Shown here piece by piece: positions 1 through 7,807 of a stretch of DNA of 64,000 nucleotides. The notes under the pieces are model-generated. The model made no database searches. It had not been told where the DNA came from and was given only the letters and a program-made list of their open reading frames with translations. The DNA is from Fidelibacterota bacterium (lineage in GTDB: Bacteria > Pseudomonadota > Alphaproteobacteria > Rhodospirillales > Rhodospirillaceae). Every line of letters starts with the position of its first letter. Position 1 is the first letter of the stretch. Where the stretch lies: positions 1 to 64,000 of the forward strand of contig CANJRA010000005.1 in the NCBI GenBank assembly GCA_947476625.1, in the 5' to 3' direction. Both the position numbers and the translations under genes were made by a program.

Positions 1-2
1 GC

Positions 3-71
3 GACAGCTACAGGCTCAAACAGAGCAAGCGGCGCTCTCGCAACACCCCCGACGACGCCAGCCAAACCTGA
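3..71 (+). CDS. istB: IstB-like ATPase, C-terminal tail only (5' end outside window)
   Basis: Frame 3 reads DSYRLKQSKRRSRNT... to a TGA at 69-71. The pattern 'SYRLK/SWRFK' followed by a basic tail is typical of the last residues of IS21-family IstB helper ATPases, and it lies just upstream of IS21-like end repeats, where istB is expected. Only 22 codons are in the window, so the identification depends strongly on context. Confidence 0.5.
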   Translation, partial: DSYRLKQSKRRSRNTPDDASQT

Positions 72-81
72 TCGCGAAACG

Positions 82-110
82 CAGGAAGGCCCCCCGCGGG
101 GGCCTTCCTG
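82..110. terminator. Hairpin with 13-bp perfect stem, terminator-like
   Basis: CAGGAAGGCCCCC (82-94), loop CGC, and the exact complement at 98-110. It follows the istB tail and precedes the IS end repeats. There is no T-run on either side, so it may insulate the element from outside transcription rather than act as a simple intrinsic terminator. Confidence 0.55.
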
Positions 111-117
111 CTAGTCT

Positions 118-189
118 CACTGATGTATATTTACTCCGGCGCACTGATGTATATTTACTCCGGCGCACTGATGCATTTTTAGTCCGGCG
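118..189. repeat. Three tandem 24-bp IS-end repeats
   Basis: Units at 118-141, 142-165 and 166-189. The first two are identical (CACTGATGTATATTTACTCC then GGCG); the third differs at a few positions in the middle. Multiple direct repeats just inside the terminus are a hallmark of IS21-family ends and are thought to be transposase binding sites. Confidence 0.75.
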
Positions 190-2445
190 TTGACAGCGCG
201 CGGCGATCAGGACTCGATCATCGAGGGTCTTGCCGCAGGCGCCGATGACTACATCGCCAAAACCAGTGAGTTTACCGTTCTGCGCGCCCGCGTACTCGCA
301 CAGATCCGCCGCAAGCAGTTCGAAGACGAGAACCGTCATGTCCGCGAGCAGATGCTCCACCGAGAATTAGAGGCGACGGAAGCGCGCGCCGTACGCGAGG
401 TGGCAGAAGCCCGCGCAACATTAGTTGAACAAGAAAAGCTCCGGGCCGAAGCCGCAGATAAGGCGAAGGGTCAATTTCTTGCGGCCATGAGCCACGAGAT
501 TCGCACGCCGATGAACGGCGTCATCGGCGTTGTCGAACTTTTGCTCGCCACAAATCTCAATTCCGAGCAACGCCAAATGGTGGAAACAATTCGCCGCTCG
601 GGTGTCACGCTTCTCGATGTCATTAACGACATATTGGATTATTCAAAAATCGAAGCGGGACGCATGACCGTCGAGAGAACGGCGTTTTCTCTTGTCGATA
701 TCGTCGAGACGACGGCCCAATTGGTTTCGGTTCAAGCCCAGAGTAAACCCATCGAAATCGCCTGTTATATCGATCCGGCAATCGATGAAACCTTGCAGGG
801 CGACCTTGTAAGAGTTCGCCAAGTGTTACTCAATATTATGGGGAACGCTGTTAAATTCACGGAAAGCGGCTCTGTGCGCGTCGAGGCAATCGCCGAGACT
901 TTTTCGCCCGAATATGTTGCGGTCTTGTTCGAGATTACCGACACGGGAATCGGCATATCGCCGGACGCACAGACAAAACTCTTTCAGCCTTTCACACAAG
1001 CAAGCACGTCAACCGTACACGAGTTCGGTGGAACCGGCCTCGGCCTTTCGATCTGTAAGAATCTCGTTGAGTTGATGGGCGGTCAAATCGGCAGCCGCAG
1101 CGTTGTCGGTAAAGGATCGACTTTCTGGATTCGCATTCGCTTTGGGCGTGTGGGACCCGTTGCAGGCGCGCCCAACTATGGCCAACTCTTGTCCGGCTTG
1201 CGTGCCTTGGTCTACTGCCCAAAAGGTCAAGCCGTAGCGACCCTCTATCTCCGTGCCAAGGACGTAGAGGTTATTGAAAGCAATGAGCCCGACCAAGCCA
1301 TCGCAATGCTGGAGACTGAAACCCGCCTGCGACAGCCCCTGGATCTTTTGATTGTTCACGCACCGCCCGGCAGCGATGGAGCCAAAGCGCTTCTTAATGG
1401 CCTTTCCGAGCGAGCGGACATCAAGAACACCGCAACAATTCTTGTCGTGCCGCAATTGACGGCTATGCCAGACGACATCGGTTCCGATTGCCACATCCTC
1501 CCGTCGCCCATCCGTCGCGCGGCGCTCTATGATTCGGCGGCTTTTGCGACTCAAAGGACGTCCGTGCGGACTGCTGAAGCCGATGCAACGCAAAACTATG
1601 CCTACACGCCACCCACGAGCGAAGAGGCGCAGAAAGCCGGGGCCTTGGTGTTGGTCGCGGAAGACAGCAAGACGAACCAGTTTGTCGTCACGAATCAGTT
1701 GCATCGCCTTGGAATTGCATTCGAGATTGTGGATGACGGTCGCGCGGCCTGGGAGGCCATTATGCGCGATGATCGGAAGTATGGACTGCTGCTGACCGAT
1801 TGCCACATGCCGCACATCGACGGCTACAAGTTGACGGCGCTGATCCGCGATAGAGAACTGACTACCAAGCAGCGGTTGCCGATTGTGGCCCTTACTGCAA
1901 ATGCGCTTGCCGGCGAGGACGAGATTTGCCGCGCAAGCGGTATGGATGATTATCTTTCCAAGCCCACAAATCTTGAGGCCTTGAATAGCGTTCTTCGGAA
2001 GTGGCTGCCGGCGGCAATGGCTTTGCGTCGCGGCAAGGCTAACCACAGTTCGCGGTCAAAACAAAACCAAGCTCTAAAAATCGACGCCGGGCCACCGATC
2101 GACGTCGCCGCATTGGCCGGCTTGGGCGGCGGAATGGACGAAACCTTTGTGCGTGAGATGCTGGCTATGTTCAGAAACAGTGAACGCAATACAGCGGAAG
2201 CGCTGGCGCAGCTTATTGCTTCTCGAAAATCTACGGAACTGTACGCCGCTGCGCACGCGGCTAAAGGCGCGGCGAGATCGGTGTGCGCCAAACGTCTCGG
2301 CGATCTTTTGGAAGATCTCGAGCAGGCATCACGCCTTCAGGATTTGAAAGAAATAAAACTTCTGGGGCCTCAGCTCGACAAAGAAGCCCGGCGCGTGATG
2401 GAATTTATCGATAAATTCCTGGGTGACGCTTCGCGCGCACCGTAA
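190..2445 (+). CDS. Hybrid sensor histidine kinase (HisKA-HATPase-REC-HPt), N-terminus removed by IS insertion
   Basis: The readable product is 751 aa. Residues 1-45 are only the C-terminal third of a receiver domain ([21 protein letters not shown]), so the true gene began upstream and was cut by the IS21-like element; the TTG at 190 lies in the element's end. Then come a charged coiled coil (about 45-95), HisKA with H102 in SHEIRTP, an ATPase domain with N, G1 (DTGIGI) and G2 (GGTGLGL) boxes, a degenerate receiver-like stretch (about 335-420), a full receiver with D537 in [10 protein letters not shown], and an HPt domain with H689 in HAAKG. This is BarA-type phosphorelay architecture. The missing N-terminal receiver suggests the parent was a response-regulator-headed kinase without membrane segments. 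The truncated frame could still be expressed from an IS promoter. Confidence 0.85.
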   Translation: MTARGDQDSIIEGLAAGADDYIAKTSEFTVLRARVLAQIRRKQFEDENRHVREQMLHRELEATEARAVREVAEARATLVEQEKLRAEAADKAKGQFLAAMSHEIRTPMNGVIGVVELLLATNLNSEQRQMVETIRRSGVTLLDVINDILDYSKIEAGRMTVERTAFSLVDIVETTAQLVSVQAQSKPIEIACYIDPAIDETLQGDLVRVRQVLLNIMGNAVKFTESGSVRVEAIAETFSPEYVAVLFEITDTGIGISPDAQTKLFQPFTQASTSTVHEFGGTGLGLSICKNLVELMGGQIGSRSVVGKGSTFWIRIRFGRVGPVAGAPNYGQLLSGLRALVYCPKGQAVATLYLRAKDVEVIESNEPDQAIAMLETETRLRQPLDLLIVHAPPGSDGAKALLNGLSERADIKNTATILVVPQLTAMPDDIGSDCHILPSPIRRAALYDSAAFATQRTSVRTAEADATQNYAYTPPTSEEAQKAGALVLVAEDSKTNQFVVTNQLHRLGIAFEIVDDGRAAWEAIMRDDRKYGLLLTDCHMPHIDGYKLTALIRDRELTTKQRLPIVALTANALAGEDEICRASGMDDYLSKPTNLEALNSVLRKWLPAAMALRRGKANHSSRSKQNQALKIDAGPPIDVAALAGLGGGMDETFVREMLAMFRNSERNTAEALAQLIASRKSTELYAAAHAAKGAARSVCAKRLGDLLEDLEQASRLQDLKEIKLLGPQLDKEARRVMEFIDKFLGDASRAP

Positions 2446-2471
2446 TTCCGCGGAAACTGTTCTGTGCAATC

Positions 2472-2521
2472 GACCCTAGCGCGCTCTCAAACGCATCGTA
2501 GTGTGTGGGCGCGCTAGGGTC
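2472..2521. terminator. Long-loop hairpin between convergent genes
   Basis: GACCCTAGCGCGC (2472-2484) pairs with GCGCGCTAGGGTC (2509-2521) across a 24-nt loop, followed on the plus strand by TTTATT. It lies between the stop of the hybrid kinase and the stop of the PQQ dehydrogenase and may serve both directions. Confidence 0.55.
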
Positions 2522-2562
2522 TTTATTGCTCTTAGACGAAGGGTGTCCTCGTCCGCCTGCTC

Positions 2563-4995
2563 TTACTTCGCGTCAGCGGTTGTTATCTTCTTGCTGGTAT
2601 CGATCTTCAGCGCATCCTTGCTGGGAGGCAATTCGTTCGATTGCAGCAGGTAGGCGATGACATCGAGATAGGCGTTAGGCTCCAGGCTGCCGGGCATGGT
2701 CAACGGCATGGTGGCGCTGACACGTTCGATCAGCTCCTTTACGTTTTGACCAATCCAGTGCTGCGCGAAGATACCTCCCACCAATGCTGGAGCCTGATCG
2801 CGGCCCATCATGTCGGTGCCGTGGCAGCTTGAGCAGGATTGTGCAAAGACGGTCTTTCCGCGTGCCGCCTGTTCACCGGTGTATAGCCCATTCGCCGAAA
2901 TCTGCAGAGGCGCCTGCACGATCACTTGCCCGTATGAGAACGGGTTTAACTTATCGCGGTACAAGTACGTGCCGGGCTTGGCGAACGTCACGTAGGCTTC
3001 CTGACCGGGATTAATGGGTCCGGTCGTCCACGATCCATCTACCGCGGTCGCATCGCGAACGATCAGCGGCGAGTTGTTGACGAATGTCACACGCGCACCG
3101 ACCGGCACACGCGCACGCAAAGGATTGAAGCCATACGCGTCGAGTGAGTAGCGTCGGCCTGCCGTCAGAACGAACACCTGTTCCAAGGATGCAGTTTCGA
3201 TCATCGTGGTGTTCTCGATGCGGCCGCCGCCGCCCGCGCCGCCGGCCATGGAGGCCGGAGCGGGTTGCGGAGCAATGGTGCCGCCGATTTTAAACGTCAG
3301 GACCGATGACCCCTGAGCGATGGCTACGTACTGCTGCCCGTCCAACTCGTAAGTTGAGGCCGGGCCGCGGCTGCCTCGCACGCCGGTTTGGTATTGCCAG
3401 AGCGTTTCGCCGGTCTTGGCATCAAACGCGTTGAAATTACCATCCGCCGTGACGTGAAAGACGAGTCCGCCGGCTGTTGACAGAGGTCCGGCGCCGTTAG
3501 GGCCGTTCGGAATCTCTTTCTTCCAGGCGACCTTGCTGGTTTTGGTATCTAACGCAGCAAGAATGGTGGTCGGCGCTATGCCTAAAAGCGAAAACCCGCT
3601 GGATGCGCCGCCCATATACCACGGGTCGGTGCTGATACGTTTACGCGGGCCTATTGTGGACATGCCCTGCACGTAAATGTAGCCGGTTTGCGGACTGTAA
3701 GACATCGGTCCAACACGCACTCCAAAGCTCGTCGCGACGACATTTTGTTTGTCCATCGACGGCGGAGCAAACTGGTTGTCGATAACGAACCCAGCGGGAA
3801 TTTTATCCTTATAAAATTCCGGACCGGGAAGCACTGATTCCCCATAGACCGGGAAAGGTTGCGTCGGAGAGGTGACGTTTAGCTTGTCCTGCGTAACCTT
3901 ACGTTCTTCAACGGCGTGAATTGGCTTTCCGGTAGCGCGGTCCAGCAGGAATGCGTAACCGTCAGACCGCATTGAAGCGATCGCCTTGACGGGCTTTCCA
4001 TCGACCGTGGTTTCGTAAAGAACTGGCGGGACTGCCGAGTCCGCTTCCCACAAGTCATGATGCACGACTTGATAGTGCCACTTGAGCTTTCCGGTCTTCA
4101 TGTCCAGCGCGATAACCGAGCACGTATAGAGGTTGTCGCCCGGACGAACTTCTCCGGCATACTGCGGCACAGCGTTGCCCGTATTGAAATAGACGAGACC
4201 AAGTTCGGGATCCGCCGCGCCGTTTTGCCACACGCCGCCGCCGCCCCGTTTCCACACGTCGCTATCCTTGGCCCACGTTTCCGACCCGGCATCGCCTGGG
4301 GCGGGGATGGTGTAGAAAGTCCAAAGCTTCTTGCCGGTCTTTGCATCCAGCGCTACGACGCGACCGCGCAATGCCCAGTCACCGTTAGCCAGGCCCATGA
4401 AAATTGTGCCGTTTGCGTAAACTGCTGCGCCCGAAACCGACTGGCCGCGTTTAACCGGCGTATCGCCGATGTTGGTGCTCCACAAAGGCCATCCGGTCTT
4501 GGCGTTGAAAGCGCGCATATGGCCGTCCATCGTGCCCATATAGACATTGCCGTCCACCACGGCGACGCCTGTGGGCGAGGGGAACGCGAGGCTGCCTTGA
4601 TTCAGCGCCTGGATCAGGCCGTTTGTCGTTTGCACATTGAGGGAACTTTCCACTTCGGCCTTGTGGGTCCAGACCGTTTTGCCGGTTTTGGCATCAAAAG
4701 CGTACAAGGCAGCGCCGGCTGTGACGTACATCAAGCCATCCTTCACCACCGGCGCGGAACGCGATGATGAGCCTTCTGCGAATTTATCCGACGACCACGC
4801 GCCACTCAGGCCCTTCACGTTCTGCGTGTTGATTTGGTTCAAGCCGGAAAAACGCATATTTCCGAGGTTGCCGCCGACGTAGTCCCACGTCTGAGCGGCG
4901 GGCTGCAAAGCTCCGGCCGACGCCGCGAACGCTGTCGTTGCTAAAGCCGACGTGGCGCACAGCGCAAACGTCAGCCCATAGAAATAGTTCTTCAT
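2563..4995 (-). CDS. PQQ-dependent dehydrogenase with degenerate cupredoxin-like module and C-terminal cytochrome c
   Basis: 810 aa from the ATG at 4995, chosen because GGGGAG stands 6 nt upstream and a signal peptide (MKNYFYGLTFALCATSALA) follows directly; a frame extension to 5103 adds unlikely residues. Residues about 30-590 are an eight-bladed quinoprotein propeller with repeated DAKTGK.LW tryptophan-docking motifs and ALDMKTGKLKW around the expected catalytic Asp. The second residue after that Asp is Lys, not the Asp typical of lanthanide enzymes. Residues about 600-700 look like a cupredoxin, but the usual Cys/His/Met ligands are absent. The C-terminus is a c-type haem domain with C721-SSC-H725 and a Met-containing loop. 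It should oxidise an alcohol or aldehyde in the periplasm and pass electrons to its own haem; the substrate is unknown. Confidence 0.85.
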   Translation of the reverse strand: MKNYFYGLTFALCATSALATTAFAASAGALQPAAQTWDYVGGNLGNMRFSGLNQINTQNVKGLSGAWSSDKFAEGSSSRSAPVVKDGLMYVTAGAALYAFDAKTGKTVWTHKAEVESSLNVQTTNGLIQALNQGSLAFPSPTGVAVVDGNVYMGTMDGHMRAFNAKTGWPLWSTNIGDTPVKRGQSVSGAAVYANGTIFMGLANGDWALRGRVVALDAKTGKKLWTFYTIPAPGDAGSETWAKDSDVWKRGGGGVWQNGAADPELGLVYFNTGNAVPQYAGEVRPGDNLYTCSVIALDMKTGKLKWHYQVVHHDLWEADSAVPPVLYETTVDGKPVKAIASMRSDGYAFLLDRATGKPIHAVEERKVTQDKLNVTSPTQPFPVYGESVLPGPEFYKDKIPAGFVIDNQFAPPSMDKQNVVATSFGVRVGPMSYSPQTGYIYVQGMSTIGPRKRISTDPWYMGGASSGFSLLGIAPTTILAALDTKTSKVAWKKEIPNGPNGAGPLSTAGGLVFHVTADGNFNAFDAKTGETLWQYQTGVRGSRGPASTYELDGQQYVAIAQGSSVLTFKIGGTIAPQPAPASMAGGAGGGGRIENTTMIETASLEQVFVLTAGRRYSLDAYGFNPLRARVPVGARVTFVNNSPLIVRDATAVDGSWTTGPINPGQEAYVTFAKPGTYLYRDKLNPFSYGQVIVQAPLQISANGLYTGEQAARGKTVFAQSCSSCHGTDMMGRDQAPALVGGIFAQHWIGQNVKELIERVSATMPLTMPGSLEPNAYLDVIAYLLQSNELPPSKDALKIDTSKKITTADAK

Positions 4996-5473
4996 GTCGA
5001 CTCCCCTAAGTAGTGAGAAAATGACCCGGACGGGTACATGGCTCCCTGTGGCAATCATAGCCCCGCACAATTGGTATTGCCACGGCGGAAATGGCCTTGC
5101 CATTGAAATGTAGGGCGGAATCGCGCCGCACCCGCGCCGCCGCGAGGTGGCGTAATTACAGTTTGTTACTCTCCTTAAAATTTAGGCATCGCCTGCAGTT
5201 CGTCGGTTTGCAGCGCTGACGGGCATAGACCCGTTCGGTAAGCGCTATTGCAATGCAGCGACGCGCCCGGTTTTGATGCAACAGCGGCCACTTCGTCGCC
5301 TTGCGGGTGGCCGCAGGCGAATGCCCCCGTGTGGGGTTACCGAAAAAGACACTGCCGGCAGAATTCGGCATGATAAGATTGTATATCAAACGCTTGAAGC
5401 TCTGTCGGATGTGGAAACACACCAGAAATACATCCGGCCGGAGCGGACGTCAGTCATAAGGTGAGGTACGGGT
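4996..5473. other. Divergent intergenic region, PQQ dehydrogenase / YVTN protein
   Basis: 478 bp with no convincing gene. It must contain the divergent promoters of the dehydrogenase and the propeller protein. An 8-bp inverted repeat GCGGCCAC...GTGGCCGC (5284-5314) and a short one ACGGG-CATAGA-CCCGT (5218-5233) are visible and could be operators or transcript hairpins, but no known consensus is matched. Confidence 0.4.
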
Positions 5474-6514
5474 ATGTCGCTATCGACTAAAGCGCTATTT
5501 GCGGGATTTTGTTTCGGCGCCCTCCTGGTCGGGCCCTTAGCGTTTGCATCTGACGTTGCCTACGTCTCCAATGAGAATGGCGGCGTGTCGGTCGTGGATA
5601 TCGCCACCCTCAAGGTGATCAAAGAGATCGATGTGGGCGGTAAGACGCCGCGCGGCATCGGCCTTACGAAGGACGGCCGCTATCTAGTGACGGCAAACAA
5701 GACTTCAGGCGACATGTCTGTGATCGATACGCAGACAGGCGAAGTCGTAAAGCGTATAGCGCTGGGGCCTGGTGCTGAATTCCTGCGTGTTCACGGCGAC
5801 AAAGCCTTCGTGACTTACGAGCCCGAGGGTATGCGTGACGACGACGAAAAAAAAGGCGACAAGGAAAACGAGAAGGAACTCCCCGCACAGATCGCTATCG
5901 TTGATATCGCTGCGGGCAAAGTGCTCGTGACGTTCGCCAGCGGCGTCGAGACTGAGGGCATGGAGTTCTCAGCCGACGGCAAGCGCGTTCTGACAACAAA
6001 CGAAGGCGACGAAACGGTCTCGATCTACAATATAGCCGACGGTAAACACTTGCGTACCGTCAGCACGAAGGCTGTCGGTAAACGCCCGCGTGGCCTCGCC
6101 GCTCTCCCGGGAGGAAAAGGCTATGTGGTGACATTCGAGAATTCCTCGAACCTCGTGGTGTTCGATGAGGACTTCAATGTTATCAAGAATGTGCCGACAA
6201 AGGCCGGCCCGAACGGCGTTGCGTTCGACCCCACAGGAAAGCTCATGGTGGTTTCGGCGGCGCGCGCAAGTGCGCTGCAAGTCTTCGACGCAAGCACGTA
6301 CGCGCTTATCAAAGAAGCCCCCATCGGAAAACGGTGCTGGCATTTCACATATACGCCGGATGCAACGAAGATTCTTGTCGCCTGCGGACGCACAAATGAC
6401 TTGCAAGTGGTTGATGCGAAGACTTTTGCACCTGCTGCTCCTATCGTCGGCTTCAATTTGCCGTGGGGTGTCGTGACCTTCCCCAAGGCGAATGGCAGCC
6501 TTGACGTCCCTTGA
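5474..6514 (+). CDS. Periplasmic YVTN-type beta-propeller protein (PQQ-associated type)
   Basis: 346 aa with a Sec signal peptide (MSLSTKALFAGFCFGALLVGPLAFAS) and repeated YVSNE/NGGVSVVD and GRYLVTAN motifs of the YVTN seven-bladed propeller family. Proteins of this kind often sit beside PQQ dehydrogenases and are annotated as PQQ-associated propellers, matching the divergent dehydrogenase here. A very acidic/lysine-rich insert (about residues 120-138, including an A8 run in the DNA) interrupts a blade. The start has a good ribosome site (AAGGTGAGG). The gene is followed, 19 bp after its stop, by cytochrome b561, so the two are probably cotranscribed. Its role is unknown; substrate sensing or electron-transfer scaffolding are possibilities. 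Confidence 0.75.
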   Translation: MSLSTKALFAGFCFGALLVGPLAFASDVAYVSNENGGVSVVDIATLKVIKEIDVGGKTPRGIGLTKDGRYLVTANKTSGDMSVIDTQTGEVVKRIALGPGAEFLRVHGDKAFVTYEPEGMRDDDEKKGDKENEKELPAQIAIVDIAAGKVLVTFASGVETEGMEFSADGKRVLTTNEGDETVSIYNIADGKHLRTVSTKAVGKRPRGLAALPGGKGYVVTFENSSNLVVFDEDFNVIKNVPTKAGPNGVAFDPTGKLMVVSAARASALQVFDASTYALIKEAPIGKRCWHFTYTPDATKILVACGRTNDLQVVDAKTFAPAAPIVGFNLPWGVVTFPKANGSLDVP

Positions 6515-6533
6515 CGTGCGACAGGAGCAAGGC

Positions 6534-7058
6534 GTGATCAAACAACGATATAATACTGCGGCTATTTTGCTGCACTGGCTCACCGCACTCATTGTGTTGG
6601 CGATGATCGGCATGGGCTTATGGATGGTGACGATACCGCCCAAGACGCCGCCGCGTGAACTTTTGTTCAATTTGCACAAATCGCTCGGTATCGTCGTGAT
6701 CATGATCACGCTCGTGCGCCTCGGATGGCGCTGGTCGCATCCGCCGCCGCCATGGCCGCCGGAAATGGAGCCATGGAATAAACGGGCGGCGCAGATCGTG
6801 CACGGCTTGCTCTATGCCGCCCTCCTTGTGCAGGCATCGAGCGGTTACCTCGCTTCCGAATTCGGCGCGTATGGCATTGCATTCTTCGGTATGGATCTGC
6901 CGCGCTGGGGCTCGAACAGCCCTGATATCCGTAAGTTTTTCCTAACGATGCATGGCATTGGCGCGTTCAGCGCGATTGTGCTCATCGTGCTTCATTCTAT
7001 GGCCGCCATATATCACGCCGTGCGGCCGGGCCGACTCAGTCCGCGCAGAATGTGGTGA
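6534..7058 (+). CDS. Cytochrome b561 (prokaryotic, membrane di-haem)
   Basis: 174 aa from the GTG at 6534; AGGAG at 6523-6527 is well spaced, whereas the ATG at 6492 lies inside the preceding gene without a ribosome site. Four transmembrane helices are visible, with histidines in the expected places: LLHWLTA, NLHKSLG, IVHGLLY and MHGIGAF...LHS. These are the haem b ligands of the prokaryotic b561 family. In this setting it could connect periplasmic dehydrogenases to the quinone pool. Confidence 0.85.
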   Translation: MIKQRYNTAAILLHWLTALIVLAMIGMGLWMVTIPPKTPPRELLFNLHKSLGIVVIMITLVRLGWRWSHPPPPWPPEMEPWNKRAAQIVHGLLYAALLVQASSGYLASEFGAYGIAFFGMDLPRWGSNSPDIRKFFLTMHGIGAFSAIVLIVLHSMAAIYHAVRPGRLSPRRMW

Positions 7059-7168
7059 GAGTCGGTCGTCTCTGTAGCCGCAACGCTGCCTCGGCTCTTC
7101 GGATTTCGATGCACAAGAACAAACACCGGGCATCGGGCGTTGTACTCCGCAATTAAAGGAGTCTCAGC

Positions 7169-7351
7169 ATGCTTAAGTGGGCATTCATTTTCCTCGTGTT
7201 CGGTCTTCTCGCGGGTTTACTTGGCTTTACAGGTGTCGCCGGAGCGGCGATTGGCATCGCCAAATTCCTGTTCTTCCTCTTCGTCGCCATATTCCTGGTG
7301 ATGCTCGTGTTGGGCCTGACAATCTACCGCACAGCAACCGGGCCAAATTAG
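7169..7351 (+). CDS. DUF1328 small membrane protein
   Basis: 60 aa, two hydrophobic helices ([20 protein letters not shown] and a second at about 28-52) with the [17 protein letters not shown] pattern of DUF1328/YtjA proteins. AAAGGAG stands 7-8 nt before the ATG. Function of the family is unknown; it is often stress induced. Confidence 0.85.
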   Translation: MLKWAFIFLVFGLLAGLLGFTGVAGAAIGIAKFLFFLFVAIFLVMLVLGLTIYRTATGPN

Positions 7352-7807
7352 CCGGAGCGTTTTCCACGTTTCGTTAGCCGCTTGCGTTTTTGGGTCGCCC
7401 GAGTCGGATTTGTCAGCCGGTATAGGGCCAAATATGGCCCGAGCGAACGTGTCCCCAGGGCCGGCTGAAGCCGCCAATAATCCCCCGCAGTCTTGACGTT
7501 TTCCCCGTCGAGTACCAAGCTATCGCACGGCCTGCGAGATGTCTGCTCGGGAGGGGGCATGGGCGAAACGACGGTTCAGTTTACACCGACTTCAGCGCGA
7601 CCGACGCCTTCGATATCAAAGGCGGGAAGGCGCGTGCCTGCTTCAACGAGGCAAATATTTTCGATCATTGAATGCCGCTCATGTTGCTGGGCGGTGTCAG
7701 ACGAACCGTCGACATAAAGTTCAGATATTAAGTGTGATGAAAGCCCGAATGAGAATCCACGGGTGGGCTTAAAGCATCAGCAAACTATTCAAAACGAGGG
7801 AGACGTC
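7352..7807. other. 456-bp gap without a convincing gene
   Basis: Short frames occur here on both strands but none has a ribosome site, a recognisable family or consistent codon use. One start-less plus-strand frame (about 7420-7675) ends in protein-like sequence (TDFSATDAFDIKGGKARACF) and could be the relic of a gene tail. A small palindrome GGGCCA-AATA-TGGCCC lies near 7425-7440. The promoter of the downstream cytochrome gene must be in the 3' part. Confidence 0.35.

Larger units (their letters stand above)
1..195 (+). mobile_element. Right end of an IS21-family insertion sequence (partial)
   Basis: The segment holds an IstB-like C-terminus (3-71), a strong hairpin (82-110) and three 24-bp end repeats (118-189), and closes with TTGACA at 190-195. 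Read from the other strand the end begins TGTCAACGCCGGA, the TG...CA type of terminus with repeated sub-terminal motifs known for IS21-family elements. The rest of the element lies left of the window. Immediately after 195 the sequence becomes coding for the interior of a receiver domain, so the element sits inside a histidine kinase gene. The family is inferred from end structure plus the IstB tail; the transposase istA is not visible. Confidence 0.7.

Noticed and set aside
118-189. Three direct repeats as a CRISPR array
   Set aside because: Units are tandem without spacers and sit at an IS end next to an IstB tail.
1009-2046. Long minus-strand frame inside the hybrid kinase
   Set aside because: Mirror frame of a clear kinase gene; its protein has no domain pattern. 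The same applies to 4057-4767, 11337-12230 and 45122-45763.
7493-7772. Two overlapping frames before the Vgb-cytochrome gene
   Set aside because: Arg/Ser-rich translations with no family features; they look like chance frames.
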